A stretch of 53,615 nt of DNA from Planctomycetota bacterium (GCA_029259655.1 JAJDET010000058.1:1-53615), one strand, 5' to 3'. Positions 26,418 to 34,842 are shown, counted from the first letter of the stretch. The notes: generated by a model from the letters alone, not told the origin. A program made the numbers and translations.

Positions 26418-26434
26418 CTGGCCCCGACCTTGCG
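26418..26434 (+). promoter_or_regulatory. sigma-54 (RpoN) promoter of the plus-strand flagellar arm
   Basis: CTGGCCC-CGACC-TTGC: the -24 TGGC and -12 TTGC elements are both exact, with the strict GG-N10-GC spacing (GG at 26420-26421, GC at 26432-26433). Predicted start of transcription near 26445, about 30 nt before the GTG at 26474. A sigma-54 activator is encoded downstream in the same unit. Confidence 0.72.
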
Positions 26435-26473
26435 GCCTTTCCCCGGAGTCCCGGCAACGCTTTCGACCGATCC

Positions 26474-27106
26474 GTGACCGACCCCAGCCACAACGACCTC
26501 GCCTCGATCCTCTCGCGCGGCCTCGACACGCCCCTCAGGGCTTTGCGAGTCGCTCTGGAGGAGATGAGGTCCGATACGGGACACGTCTCGATCCTCCCCG
26601 GAGCGATCGAGGCCGTGGGGCGGCTCCAGCGGGAGGTGAACGCGCTGAAGGACTACCTCGTCCCGTCGGACCCCGCTCCGATGTCCTGCTCGACGCGACA
26701 GGTCGCGGCTTGCGTCCGGGACCTCCTGGGCGGTGCCGGGGAAGTGCTGGTCGCCCATGAGGGCCGACCGGCCTCGCTCTACGTGGATCCGCTGCTCTTC
26801 GCGAAGAGCATGGCCCGCCTGCTCGAGAGCGAAGATCCTTCTTGCTCGGGTCCCTCGATGCTCCACGTGCGGACGCACCGAGGCACGTGTCGATTCACGC
26901 TCGTCGGGCGAGCTCCGCGGACGCTCGACGGCGACCACGCTCCCCTGACGGCCCAGCAGGCGGAACGATTCGGCTTCACACTCGCGCTGGTCGCCCGCGA
27001 CCTGACGCGCCTCGGCGCCTGCGCTTCGTTCCGGATCGGAACGAGCGGCATCGTCCTCGCGGACGTGGAGATCGCCGTGGAAGAGAAGGAGCAGGAGGCT
27101 GCGTGA
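26474..27106 (+). CDS. pseudo-histidine-kinase (HisKA-like, catalytic His lost)
   Basis: A 210-aa cytoplasmic protein. The GTG at 26474 is preferred because the sigma-54 promoter lies between it and the upstream in-frame starts. Residues 14-21 (SRGLDTPL) align with the H-box SHELRTPL of sensor kinases, but the phosphorylated His is Arg and the following Glu is Gly. The second half (YVDPLLFAKSMARLLE, then RFGFTLALVARDLTRLG) resembles the N-box and G2 regions of the HATPase fold without the N-box Asn or the glycine-rich loop. So it looks like a degenerate kinase serving as a scaffold. First gene of the coupled module; overlaps the next start by one base (TGATG). Confidence 0.68.
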   Translation: MTDPSHNDLASILSRGLDTPLRALRVALEEMRSDTGHVSILPGAIEAVGRLQREVNALKDYLVPSDPAPMSCSTRQVAACVRDLLGGAGEVLVAHEGRPASLYVDPLLFAKSMARLLESEDPSCSGPSMLHVRTHRGTCRFTLVGRAPRTLDGDHAPLTAQQAERFGFTLALVARDLTRLGACASFRIGTSGIVLADVEIAVEEKEQEAA

Positions 27107-28041
27107 TGGAGCGCGCCCTGATCGTCGATCCCGACCGCGAGAGCGTCCGTCGCCTGTCGGAACACCTCACCGACCTCGGCATTGCCACGACCGTGGCCGG
27201 GACCATGGCGGGTGCCCTGGCTCTCGCCGGCCCGCCTCCTACCGTCCTCGTGTGTGAGCTCTCGCTCCCCGACGGCAAGGGCCTCGAGCTGGCCGAGCTC
27301 ATCGCCGGCCGCGGACCGGCCCCGCGCACGGTGCTCTTCACGGAAACGCCGACCTACGACGCCTGTCGCGCGGCGTGGAAGGCCGGGTACATCGACCTGC
27401 TCGCCAAGCCCATCGACCTCGACGCGCTGGACCGAGCGCTGGACTCCGGCTCCGAGGCCGGCCTCGATCCGATCCCGGCGGTCGTCCTTCGCGGGCCGAC
27501 TTCGGGGAAGAACGCGCTCCGCGCGATCCGGGTCGTGCTCGCGTTCGCCCTGCAACACGGCGTACCGCCGGCCGCGCGAGCGCGGCTCGGGAGCGCCGTT
27601 CACGAGGTCATCGAGAACACTCCGGGTGAGTTCCATCTGTCCGCGCGGCGAGAAGACGGCGAGATCGTCGTGCGGGTCTGCGACCGGAGCTCCGGCCTCG
27701 AAGAACCGCCCGCGGCGCTGCCCTTCGCGACCGCCGCACCCGGTGGTCTCGCGCGAGCGCAGGCGCTGGTCGAAAAGATGGATGTCGAGAGCTCGCCCGT
27801 GGGCACGCGTGTGACGCTGCGCATCTCGGCCTTGCCTGCGGTCTTCGAGGGCGAAGCCCTGACCGATCTGTCCGATCTCGATCACCTCGATCCGAACACG
27901 GCCAGGCGAATCCTCTCCGCGATCGAGCGCCGGCGATCGAGCGACCTCTTCAACATTCCCCCGTCCATCGCCGTGTGCGTCGGTCGGCTCCTCGCAGGCC
28001 CCGACCGCCTCCCGCGGCCGCAGACCACGTCCCGGAGCTAG
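27106..28041 (+). CDS. pseudo-receiver fused to a RsbW-type ATPase-like domain
   Basis: A 311-aa protein. The start IVDPDRESVRRL is a receiver fold, with acidic pocket D8/D10, Thr79 and Lys101 conserved, but the phosphorylated Asp is Glu51 (VCELSLPDG), which often mimics the phosphorylated state. After a linker (~120-145) comes a HATPase_c_2-like domain with an N-box (AVHEVIENT) and a D-G motif (VCDRSSG) and a final VGTRVTLRIS strand, as in anti-sigma kinases of the RsbW/SpoIIAB type. The C-terminus is disordered. AGGAGG lies 7 nt before the ATG. Role unknown; likely a constitutive partner of the preceding pseudo-kinase. Confidence 0.72.
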   Translation: MERALIVDPDRESVRRLSEHLTDLGIATTVAGTMAGALALAGPPPTVLVCELSLPDGKGLELAELIAGRGPAPRTVLFTETPTYDACRAAWKAGYIDLLAKPIDLDALDRALDSGSEAGLDPIPAVVLRGPTSGKNALRAIRVVLAFALQHGVPPAARARLGSAVHEVIENTPGEFHLSARREDGEIVVRVCDRSSGLEEPPAALPFATAAPGGLARAQALVEKMDVESSPVGTRVTLRISALPAVFEGEALTDLSDLDHLDPNTARRILSAIERRRSSDLFNIPPSIAVCVGRLLAGPDRLPRPQTTSRS

Positions 28042-28044
28042 TCC

Positions 28045-28794
28045 GTGGCCGACGAGGAAATCATCGAGCCCGAACAAGACGGGTCGACCGACAGCGAGGA
28101 CGTCCTCGGCTTCGGCGAGAACGTCGAGGGAGTGCTCGCGTCCGATGACGACCTCTTCGACTTCGACGAGATCCTCGCCGAGTACGACGGCCCGGCCGAC
28201 CTGGACATCAACGAGATTCTCGCGGGCCTTGACGACTCGGACGAACCGGAGCCGGACGAGGCACCCGAGACCGCCCGCGACGTGGCTCCTCCGGACGCGG
28301 CCCCCGAGCTGACCCCCCCTCACCCCGGCGAACGCTCGGAGCGAGAACGCAAACCGGAGCGACCGGCCCGTACCAGGATCACGATGCTCTCGCCCGTCGG
28401 ACTGCTGCTGGGCTTGTTCACCGTGCTGAACCTGGGCCTGATCGGGTTCACCTGGAAGCTCTCGAACGACGTGCAGAGCCGCGTCGACGCCGCGACAGTG
28501 GACATGCTCCAGGTGACACGCGACATCGTCGCGAAGACCGGCGAGCAGGTCGAGAAGAGGCAGGATGCAGAGGCCCCCGTGGTCTCACCCGAGCCCGAGG
28601 GGACGGAGACGCTCCTGCGAGCGGAAGCGGACATCCAGGCCGGCGAGTACGCCGCTGCCAGGCGCAGGCTCTACGCCCTGCTGGCGATCTCGGACCGGCT
28701 CGACGAAGAACTGCGCGAGGACATCACCGCACATGCGCGGTTCCTGCTCGCGGACTCTCTCACGCACCAGGCGCTGGCGGAGGATCGACCGTGA
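28045..28794 (+). CDS. acidic single-pass membrane protein with TPR-like tail
   Basis: A 249-aa protein from a GTG at 28045. Residues 1-100 are very acidic and carry two copies of a D-EILA-D motif (DFDEILAEYD and DINEILAGLD). One membrane helix lies at about 114-137 (LSPVGLLLGLFTVLNLGLIGF). The C-terminal ~75 residues are helical and TPR-like (AEADIQAGEYAAARRRLYAL). The acidic tail is thus cytoplasmic and the TPR part periplasmic. No family recognised. It overlaps the next gene by 4 nt (GTGA) and may link the cytoplasmic pseudo-kinase pair to the periplasmic proteins. Confidence 0.65.
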   Translation: MADEEIIEPEQDGSTDSEDVLGFGENVEGVLASDDDLFDFDEILAEYDGPADLDINEILAGLDDSDEPEPDEAPETARDVAPPDAAPELTPPHPGERSERERKPERPARTRITMLSPVGLLLGLFTVLNLGLIGFTWKLSNDVQSRVDAATVDMLQVTRDIVAKTGEQVEKRQDAEAPVVSPEPEGTETLLRAEADIQAGEYAAARRRLYALLAISDRLDEELREDITAHARFLLADSLTHQALAEDRP

Positions 28795-30278
28795 AGTCGC
28801 TCGTTCTGGCGCCTCTCTTGACGCTCTACCTGTCCGGAGCACCGGACGAGGTACCGGAGCCGCCCGGGCGGACCGTCTCGGTCGAGGAGATCGAGGGCGA
28901 GCTCGTGTGCACGCTCGTGGTCGAGGACGAGAACCTCGAACGCGTCCTGGAACAGCTCTGCCGCGAGCTCGGTGTCGAGCTCCAGGGTTTCGAGGGAGTC
29001 CAGCGCATCGCTCTGATCACGGCCGACCTCAGGCGCGCGCCCGTGGAGAGAGTGATCGAGTACGTGCTCGGCAGCGTGGGCCTGCGTGCACGCCTCCGGA
29101 CGGGCTCTCTGACGGTCACCGACGACGCCCTGGAGGGCGCGGACAAGGAGACCCTCTTGCGCCGCGCCTCGGTCGCCTACTTCGAGGCACACGCCGCGCA
29201 CCCCGCGCACCGTCTCGGTGTCGGCGGGCGGGTGAACCAGGGCAGGATCGAGGAAGCGCGCGGCAACTGGAGCGCGGCGCTCGAGCACTACCAGAACGCC
29301 CCGAAGGACTTCCCGTCGTCGCCCCGCGTAGCCGATGCCCTCTTCAACGCCGGACGCGTGCACGGGCGGTTGTCCCAGTGGGGCGAGGCCAGCAACGTCT
29401 TCAGAAAGCTCATCAACCTCCCGACCGCTCACGAGTACGCGGCCACCGGGCGAACGGAGCTCGCGCGTTGCTTCGTTCACCTGAAGGAAGAGACACAGGC
29501 CCTCAGCGCGCTCGACTTGCTCGAGAAGCGTTATCCGTCGGAAACGGCCCTCGAGGCGATCGACCGCCTGATGATCCGCGCCGAGGCGAACCTCGGTATC
29601 GGCGAGTACGTCGAGTGCCTGCGCTTCCTGGAGAAGCTGGAGAGCTCCGGCCTGAACCAGAAGGATCGCCTGCAGGTCCACGCGCTGCGCGCGCGGTCGC
29701 TCGAGGGTCTCGAGTTGCTCGACGAGGCAGGCCGGGCGTGGCTGATCTACGCGAAGGAAGCCGATGACGTCGAGCACGCGCGCGCGATCGAGAGGGCCGT
29801 GCGCCTCGCACTCGACCAGGAGGACGAGCTCGGCGCACTGTTCGGCGTGGCGCAGGCGCGGACGCCTGAGCTGAGCAAGCGACTGGCACCCCTTGCGCGT
29901 CAGGCACGAGAGCGACTGGGGCTCGCGGCGCCGGGCGGGCACGCCGACGCCGAGGAGCTCACGTTCAAGGAAAAGCTCGACCTTGCCGAGGAGTGGGCGG
30001 CTTCCGGAGAGCCCAAGCGGGCCGCAGAGCTCTTGAAACACCTTCTCGAAGAACGGAACGCGTTCGATCCCGATTCGCGCGTCCTCCTGGCACTCGCCTG
30101 GTCCGGCTTGCTGGAGCAGACGAGCGGTTACGAGTCCGCGATCGATTTCTTGAGCTCCGAACGAGGCGCGCTCGAGACGCTCTCGCACCAGAGCCGTCTC
30201 GACATCCGGGCCGCCGAGATCTTCGAGAGCTACGAGCGCTACGAGGAGGCCATCGACGCCTACGAGGGGCGATACTGA
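28791..30278 (+). CDS. periplasmic protein with secretin-N (STN) and TPR domains
   Basis: A 495-aa protein from a GTG at 28791. A signal peptide (about 1-17) is followed by an STN-like domain (about 40-110: ENLERVLEQLCRELGVEL, then RRAPVERVIEYVLGSVGL, with the usual two beta-alpha-beta units). The rest is about ten TPR helical pairs (GNWSAALEHYQNA and similar). STN domains are found in secretins and TonB receptors; here the domain is detached from any pore. It probably acts as a periplasmic scaffold, perhaps at the flagellar base. Overlaps the next gene by one base. Confidence 0.72.
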   Translation: MKSLVLAPLLTLYLSGAPDEVPEPPGRTVSVEEIEGELVCTLVVEDENLERVLEQLCRELGVELQGFEGVQRIALITADLRRAPVERVIEYVLGSVGLRARLRTGSLTVTDDALEGADKETLLRRASVAYFEAHAAHPAHRLGVGGRVNQGRIEEARGNWSAALEHYQNAPKDFPSSPRVADALFNAGRVHGRLSQWGEASNVFRKLINLPTAHEYAATGRTELARCFVHLKEETQALSALDLLEKRYPSETALEAIDRLMIRAEANLGIGEYVECLRFLEKLESSGLNQKDRLQVHALRARSLEGLELLDEAGRAWLIYAKEADDVEHARAIERAVRLALDQEDELGALFGVAQARTPELSKRLAPLARQARERLGLAAPGGHADAEELTFKEKLDLAEEWAASGEPKRAAELLKHLLEERNAFDPDSRVLLALAWSGLLEQTSGYESAIDFLSSERGALETLSHQSRLDIRAAEIFESYERYEEAIDAYEGRY

Positions 30279-31048
30279 TGATGCGATTCACCGGAGCGAT
30301 CGGGACCTCTCTGGCCGCGTTCGTCGTCGTCCCGGCGACGGCGCTCGGCCCCGATGGAAACGATTTGGCCCTCTCCTCTCTCGAGGAAGCGCTGTCGAAG
30401 ACGGTCCAGTCCCTCGAGATCCTGGTCGGCATCCGAGACCGTGCAGAGCCGATCGCCGTCGACCTCGTGCTCGAGGTCACCGAACCTCCGATCTTCGACG
30501 GTCCGGCCGGTCCGGAGCGCGATCGCAAGCTCGACGTCCTCCGGACGAACGTGAGCCTGCTGCGGGAAGAGCTCGACGTCGTCGAGGCCCGCCTGCTGAG
30601 CTCGCCGGCCGACACGACCGGGTCGATCAAGACGCCGGTCTCCGGCGTGACGCGAGGGCTGGACCCCGAGGCGCTCGACGTGCTGCGCAAGCTCGGCGCG
30701 CCCGGTGCGCCCGTGCACCGACGGTCGATCGCGCCGGCGACGGACACGGCGTACAGCGCGAACCCGCTCATGCAGGCCCAGGCCTGCTACCGCGCCGGCC
30801 TCTTCGCCCGCGGATTCGCACTGCTCGAGAAGGACGAGACCGTCGCGGGCCGGTACTGGCGCGCGCGCTGCCTGGAGCGTCTCGACCGGCTCACGGAAGC
30901 GGCCGAGCTCTACCGCGCGATCAGCGAGCAAGAGGATGCGGGCTCGTTCGCCGAGCGCGCGAGCACGAACCTCGAGTTCGTCACCTGGAAGCTCACGTTC
31001 GTGGAGCGGCTCCCCGAAGAGCTTCGCCGGAGAGAGGCAACCGAGTGA
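30278..31048 (+). CDS. secreted TPR-like helical protein
   Basis: A 256-aa protein. ATG at 30278 overlaps the upstream stop by one base (TGATG). A signal peptide (FTGAIGTSLAAFVVVPATALG) is followed by two helical regions: a coiled coil (about 30-110) and a TPR-like C-terminus (QAQACYRAGLFARGFALLEKD, then AAELYRAISEQEDA). No family recognised. Last gene of the five-gene module before the flrB-type kinase, which starts in its stop codon. Confidence 0.62.
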   Translation: MMRFTGAIGTSLAAFVVVPATALGPDGNDLALSSLEEALSKTVQSLEILVGIRDRAEPIAVDLVLEVTEPPIFDGPAGPERDRKLDVLRTNVSLLREELDVVEARLLSSPADTTGSIKTPVSGVTRGLDPEALDVLRKLGAPGAPVHRRSIAPATDTAYSANPLMQAQACYRAGLFARGFALLEKDETVAGRYWRARCLERLDRLTEAAELYRAISEQEDAGSFAERASTNLEFVTWKLTFVERLPEELRRREATE

Positions 31049-32223
31049 TGGTTGCCAACAGGGAGAGCATCGGGGTCGAGTTCGAGCAGGCTCAGCGCGA
31101 GTTCGCATCGATCTCCCAGAGCCTCCAGACGAGCTACGCCGCGCTGGCCGAGCGCGCGGACTTCGTCGAGGAGGAGCTCTGCAGGATGAACACCGAGCTC
31201 GCGACCAAGGTCGAGGAGCTCGACCGCGTCACCGGCGATCTGGAGGCGGTCCTGGCCGCGCTCCCGACCGGAGTCGTCGTACGGGATCCGGAGGGACGGA
31301 TCGTGCGGGCGAACCCCGCCGCGCAGAGGATCCTCGGAACGCCGCAGGACGAGCTCCTGGGCCTGACGACGCATCCGCTCCTGTCGCCGACGGACGGGCC
31401 CGAGCAGGAACGCGAGCTCGTTCGCGAAGACGGTGTGCGTCTCGTCCTCGCCTCGCGGCTCTCGGAGATCGAGCCGGACGGCGGGTCGGTCGAGATTCTC
31501 GACGACCGCACGGAAGTCGCAGTCCTCAACGAGCGCCTCCACCGCATGGACAAGGTCGCCGCGCTCGGAACCATGGCCGGAGGCATCGCGCACGAGATCC
31601 GCAACCCGCTGAACGCGGTCGCGGGGTTCGCGAAGCTCCTCACGGGCGAGTTCGACGAGGGCACGAAAGCCCATCGCTGGGCCTCGCTCATCTTCGAGGG
31701 TGCGGACGAGGCGAACTCCATCATCACGAGCCTGCTCTGCATCGCAGGTCCCCAGCACCTCGCCACGTGCCCGATCGATCCCGGGGAGCTCCTCGAGCAG
31801 GCCGTGCGAGCCGCGCGCAACGAGGACGACGATTCCGCTGCGCGCTGGCAGGTCCACGTCAACTCGACGGCGCCGCCCTACCTGGGCGACCGCATCAAGC
31901 TCCGTCAGGCCGTTCGCAACCTCGTCGCCAACGCGATCGACGCGCAGCCCGACGGCGGTGAGGTCGAGGTGCACCAGTCTCGCGAGAGGGAGGAGATCGT
32001 CATCCGCGTCTCCGACGCGGGGCCCGGCATTCCCAAGGAGATCCGGGGCCTGATAACCGACCCCTTCTTCACCACCCGCGCCGAAGGGACGGGGCTCGGG
32101 CTGGCACTGACCAGCACGATCGCCCAGGTCCACGGCGGCAGCCTCGAGATCAGTCCAGGAGCGAGCTCGCTCGGCGGCGCCGAGCTCTCGCTCCGTATCC
32201 CCTTTTCCCCTGCCAGTTCCTAG
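31048..32223 (+). CDS. flrB: flagellar sensor histidine kinase, FlrB/FleS type
   Basis: A 391-aa soluble kinase. An N-terminal coiled coil (about 1-65) leads to a PAS domain (about 66-150, TGVVVRDPEGRIVRANPAAQ), the dimerisation/phosphoacceptor domain with H182 (GGIAHEIRNPL), and an intact HATPase (VRNLVANAIDAQ N-box, VSDAGPGIP, GTGLGLALT). No membrane segment, as in FlrB/FleS. It should phosphorylate the sigma-54 activator encoded 2 nt downstream. A GTG at 31045 is an alternative start in the same frame. Confidence 0.88.
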   Translation: MVANRESIGVEFEQAQREFASISQSLQTSYAALAERADFVEEELCRMNTELATKVEELDRVTGDLEAVLAALPTGVVVRDPEGRIVRANPAAQRILGTPQDELLGLTTHPLLSPTDGPEQERELVREDGVRLVLASRLSEIEPDGGSVEILDDRTEVAVLNERLHRMDKVAALGTMAGGIAHEIRNPLNAVAGFAKLLTGEFDEGTKAHRWASLIFEGADEANSIITSLLCIAGPQHLATCPIDPGELLEQAVRAARNEDDDSAARWQVHVNSTAPPYLGDRIKLRQAVRNLVANAIDAQPDGGEVEVHQSREREEIVIRVSDAGPGIPKEIRGLITDPFFTTRAEGTGLGLALTSTIAQVHGGSLEISPGASSLGGAELSLRIPFSPASS

Positions 32224-32225
32224 CC

Positions 32226-33620
32226 ATGTCGATCCACAGAATCCTGATCGTCGACGACGATTCGTTGTCGCGTGAGTTCCTCACAGAGGCCGTCAACTCG
32301 TTGGGCCTCGAAGCCCAGGCCGTCTCCTCCGCCGACCAGGCCGTCGAACACCTCCGGAAGACCTCGTTCGACCTCGTCCTCACGGATCTCCGCATGCCGG
32401 GAACCGACGGGATCGAGCTCGTTCGCAACGTCGCAACCGAGTTCTCGGACGTGCCGACTGTGCTCGTCACGGCTCACGGAACGATCGATTCCGCCGTCGA
32501 GGCCATGCGTCAGGGGGCCGTCGACTTCCTGATCAAGCCCTGCACGCCCGAGTCCATCGAGATCGTGATCCAGCGCATCGACCGCTCCCAGCGGCTCGAG
32601 GAGGAGAACGCCTACCTTCGCGCGGAGGTCACGGGTGCAGCCGAGGGTGCCGAGATCATCGGCGTCAGCGATTCGATGCAGGAGACGCTCGAGTCCGCCG
32701 ACCGCATCGCCTCGTCGAAGGGGACCGTCCTCATCACGGGCGAGAGCGGAACGGGGAAAGAGCGCATCGCACACTACATCCACAACCAGAGCCCGCGGCG
32801 CGAGGGACCTTTCATCCGCGTCAACTGCGCCGCGCTGTCGGAGCAGCTCCTCGAGTCGGAGCTCTTCGGGCACGAGCGCGGCGCCTTCACGGGTGCCCAC
32901 AAGATGCGTCCCGGTCGGTTCGAGCTGGCGGACGGGGGAACCCTCCTGCTCGACGAGATCGGGGAGATCTCTCCCAACCTCCAATCGAAGCTCCTGCGGG
33001 TCCTCGAGGAAGAGGAGTTCGAGCGCGTCGGCGGAACGCACACGCTCAAGGTCGACGTCCGCGTGATCACGAGCACGAACCGCTCGCTTCCCGACGAGGT
33101 CGCGGCCGGTCGGTTCCGCGAGGACCTCTACTACCGCCTGCACGTGCTGCCCATCCACCTCGCGCCGCTGCGCGAGCGCCGGGAAGACATCGTCCCGCTC
33201 GCGTATCACTTCGCCGGGCTGTACGCGACTCAGAACGGCCTGAAGTCACCCGAGTTCACGCACTCCGCGCGTCAGCGGCTGGAAACGTGGACCTGGCCCG
33301 GCAACGTGCGCGAGCTCGAGAACGTCGTGCAGCGCGGTGTCGTCCTGCAGGGCGGACGCCGGATCGACTCCGACCACCTGCAGTTCGGTCCCGCGGCTCA
33401 CACGCCGCCGGCCGCGGTGCACGCGGAGACCGGAGAGGCCATCGACATCAGCGCCTACCTCGCGAACCGTCCGATCGCCGACATCGAGCGGGAAGCGATC
33501 CTGGCGACCCTCGAGTCGACCGGCGGCAACAAGAGCGAAGCCGCGAGAAGGCTGGGCGTCACCGCCCGGACGCTCTCGAACAAGATGAAGCTCTGGCGCC
33601 AGATGGGACTCGTCGCCTGA
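32226..33620 (+). CDS. flrC: sigma-54-dependent response regulator, FlrC/FleR type
   Basis: A 464-aa NtrC-family activator. Receiver with D54 (LVLTDLRMPG) and Lys in FLIKP; central AAA+ domain with GESGTGKE (Walker A), the GAFTGA loop that contacts sigma-54, LLLDEIGE (Walker B) and RFREDLYYRL; C-terminal Fis-type helix-turn-helix (NKSEAARRLGVTARTLSNK). It should activate the sigma-54 promoter at 26418 and thus its own operon. Its stop overlaps flgB by one base. Confidence 0.93.
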   Translation: MSIHRILIVDDDSLSREFLTEAVNSLGLEAQAVSSADQAVEHLRKTSFDLVLTDLRMPGTDGIELVRNVATEFSDVPTVLVTAHGTIDSAVEAMRQGAVDFLIKPCTPESIEIVIQRIDRSQRLEEENAYLRAEVTGAAEGAEIIGVSDSMQETLESADRIASSKGTVLITGESGTGKERIAHYIHNQSPRREGPFIRVNCAALSEQLLESELFGHERGAFTGAHKMRPGRFELADGGTLLLDEIGEISPNLQSKLLRVLEEEEFERVGGTHTLKVDVRVITSTNRSLPDEVAAGRFREDLYYRLHVLPIHLAPLRERREDIVPLAYHFAGLYATQNGLKSPEFTHSARQRLETWTWPGNVRELENVVQRGVVLQGGRRIDSDHLQFGPAAHTPPAAVHAETGEAIDISAYLANRPIADIEREAILATLESTGGNKSEAARRLGVTARTLSNKMKLWRQMGLVA

Positions 33621-33976
33621 TGAACGCCACCGGTACAGGAACGGACCTGATCGTCCGCCTGATGAGTGCAGCTTCGCTTCGAAACGAAGTGTTGATGCAC
33701 AACCTCGCCAACGAGAACACGCCCGGCTTCCGCCGCAGCACCGTTCAGTTCGAGGAACACCTGCGGGAGGCGCTCGGCCGCTCGCGCGAGGAGGCGGAGG
33801 GCGTCCAGCCTGTCGTCGTCGAGGACCACGTGACGCCCACCAGTCCGAACGGGAACAACGTGACCCAGGAGCTCGAGCTCAACTCGATGCGCGAGAACCA
33901 GCTCCTGTACGAGACCTACGCGAGCATCCTCCGGTCGCACTTCGACCTGCTCCAGACGAGCATCTCCAGCACCTGA
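33620..33976 (+). CDS. flgB: flagellar proximal rod protein FlgB
   Basis: A 118-aa protein. The N-terminal helix (LRNEVLMHNLANENTPGFRR) carries the rod-protein signature NLAN-TPGF. The C-terminus (ENQLLYETYASILRSHFDLL) is the matching D0 helix. ATG at 33620 shares one base with the flrC stop. FlgB joins the MS ring to the rod. Confidence 0.92.
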   Translation: MNATGTGTDLIVRLMSAASLRNEVLMHNLANENTPGFRRSTVQFEEHLREALGRSREEAEGVQPVVVEDHVTPTSPNGNNVTQELELNSMRENQLLYETYASILRSHFDLLQTSISST

Positions 33977-33981
33977 TCCCA

Positions 33982-34413
33982 ATGAGCGGAATCGATTCTC
34001 TCTTCTCCGGCCTTCGCACGGCATCGTCCGGTCTCGCGGCCGAGCGTGTCCGCATCGACACCATCGCGGACAACATCTCGAACGCCCAGACGACTCACAC
34101 GCCGGACGGAGGCGCCTTTCGCAGGAAGGTCGTCCACTTCGAGCCGATCCCCCAGACCGTTCGGAACGGACGCGCCCGGGGCGGCGGTGTTCGCATCCGA
34201 CACGTGGCCCGCGACATGTCCACACCGATGGAGATGATCCACGATCCCGGCCACCCCGACGCGAACGAGGCCGGAATGGTCGAGTTCCCCAACGTCAACT
34301 CCGTGCGCGAGATGGCGGACCTGATGACGGCGGTCCGAGCCTACGAGGCGAACCTCAAGTCGCAGGAGATCTTCATGCGCATGGCCCAGCGTGCTCTGGA
34401 GATGATCCGCTGA
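33982..34413 (+). CDS. flgC: flagellar proximal rod protein FlgC
   Basis: A 143-aa protein. SGLAAERVRIDTIADNISNAQTT is the N-terminal rod-protein signature, and the C-terminus has VNSVREMADLMTAVRAYEAN with the conserved EM-DLM and YEAN motifs. Follows flgB by 5 nt. Normal length. Confidence 0.94.
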   Translation: MSGIDSLFSGLRTASSGLAAERVRIDTIADNISNAQTTHTPDGGAFRRKVVHFEPIPQTVRNGRARGGGVRIRHVARDMSTPMEMIHDPGHPDANEAGMVEFPNVNSVREMADLMTAVRAYEANLKSQEIFMRMAQRALEMIR

Positions 34414-34427
34414 TCCGGAACTAGGTC

Positions 34428-34829
34428 ATGGTCGACCGCATCACCAGCAATCTGGCGCGAGAGGCGATCCTCTCCGCGATCCGGGACCAGAACGACGCAG
34501 CGAAGTCGATACGCGACGACGCGGCGCGGCTCTTCGAGTCCGCCGTCGATTCTCGCGGCGTCCAGGACGGCAGGCACGCGAAGGCCCCGAATGCCGCGGA
34601 GCCGACCGGCGCCATCGAACAGCTCAAGGAGGGCTTCCTCGCCGTGGATCGCGAGGTGCACGCCGCCTCACCGGATCAGCTCGCCGCAGACCTCGTGTCC
34701 GGGGAGATCACGGACTTCCACGAGATCGCAACGCGCGTCAACCGCGCCCGGATCAGCTTCGAGTTCGCCATGGAGATCCGGAACAAGCTCATCGACGCGT
34801 ACCGCGAGACGATGCGCATGACGGTCTGA
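34428..34829 (+). CDS. fliE: flagellar MS-ring/rod junction protein FliE
   Basis: A 133-aa protein. The C-terminal half (DFHEIATRVNRARISFEFAMEIRNKLIDAY) is the FliE hallmark. The first 80 residues are longer and more charged than in typical FliE (about 100-110 aa). Ends with ETMRMTV, the expected R-M terminus. Located between flgC and fliF as usual. Confidence 0.88.
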   Translation: MVDRITSNLAREAILSAIRDQNDAAKSIRDDAARLFESAVDSRGVQDGRHAKAPNAAEPTGAIEQLKEGFLAVDREVHAASPDQLAADLVSGEITDFHEIATRVNRARISFEFAMEIRNKLIDAYRETMRMTV

Positions 34830-34842
34830 CGGGACCCCCAAG

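Larger units (their letters stand above)
26056..26473. promoter_or_regulatory. divergent regulatory region between the flagellar arms
   Basis: 418 bp between flagellin 2 (minus) and the five-gene module (plus). The hexamer TTCCGG or its complement occurs six times (26122-26127, 26197-26202, 26208-26213, 26348-26353, 26350-26355, 26363-26368), partly as inverted repeats. A larger imperfect inverted repeat spans 26321-26377. A sigma-54-type promoter lies at 26418-26434. The region is the likely regulatory centre of the cluster. Confidence 0.6.

Noticed and set aside
26360..26473. Upstream in-frame ATG for the pseudo-kinase gene
   Set aside because: The sigma-54 promoter at 26418 lies downstream of it and the extra residues show no coding character, so the GTG at 26474 is preferred.
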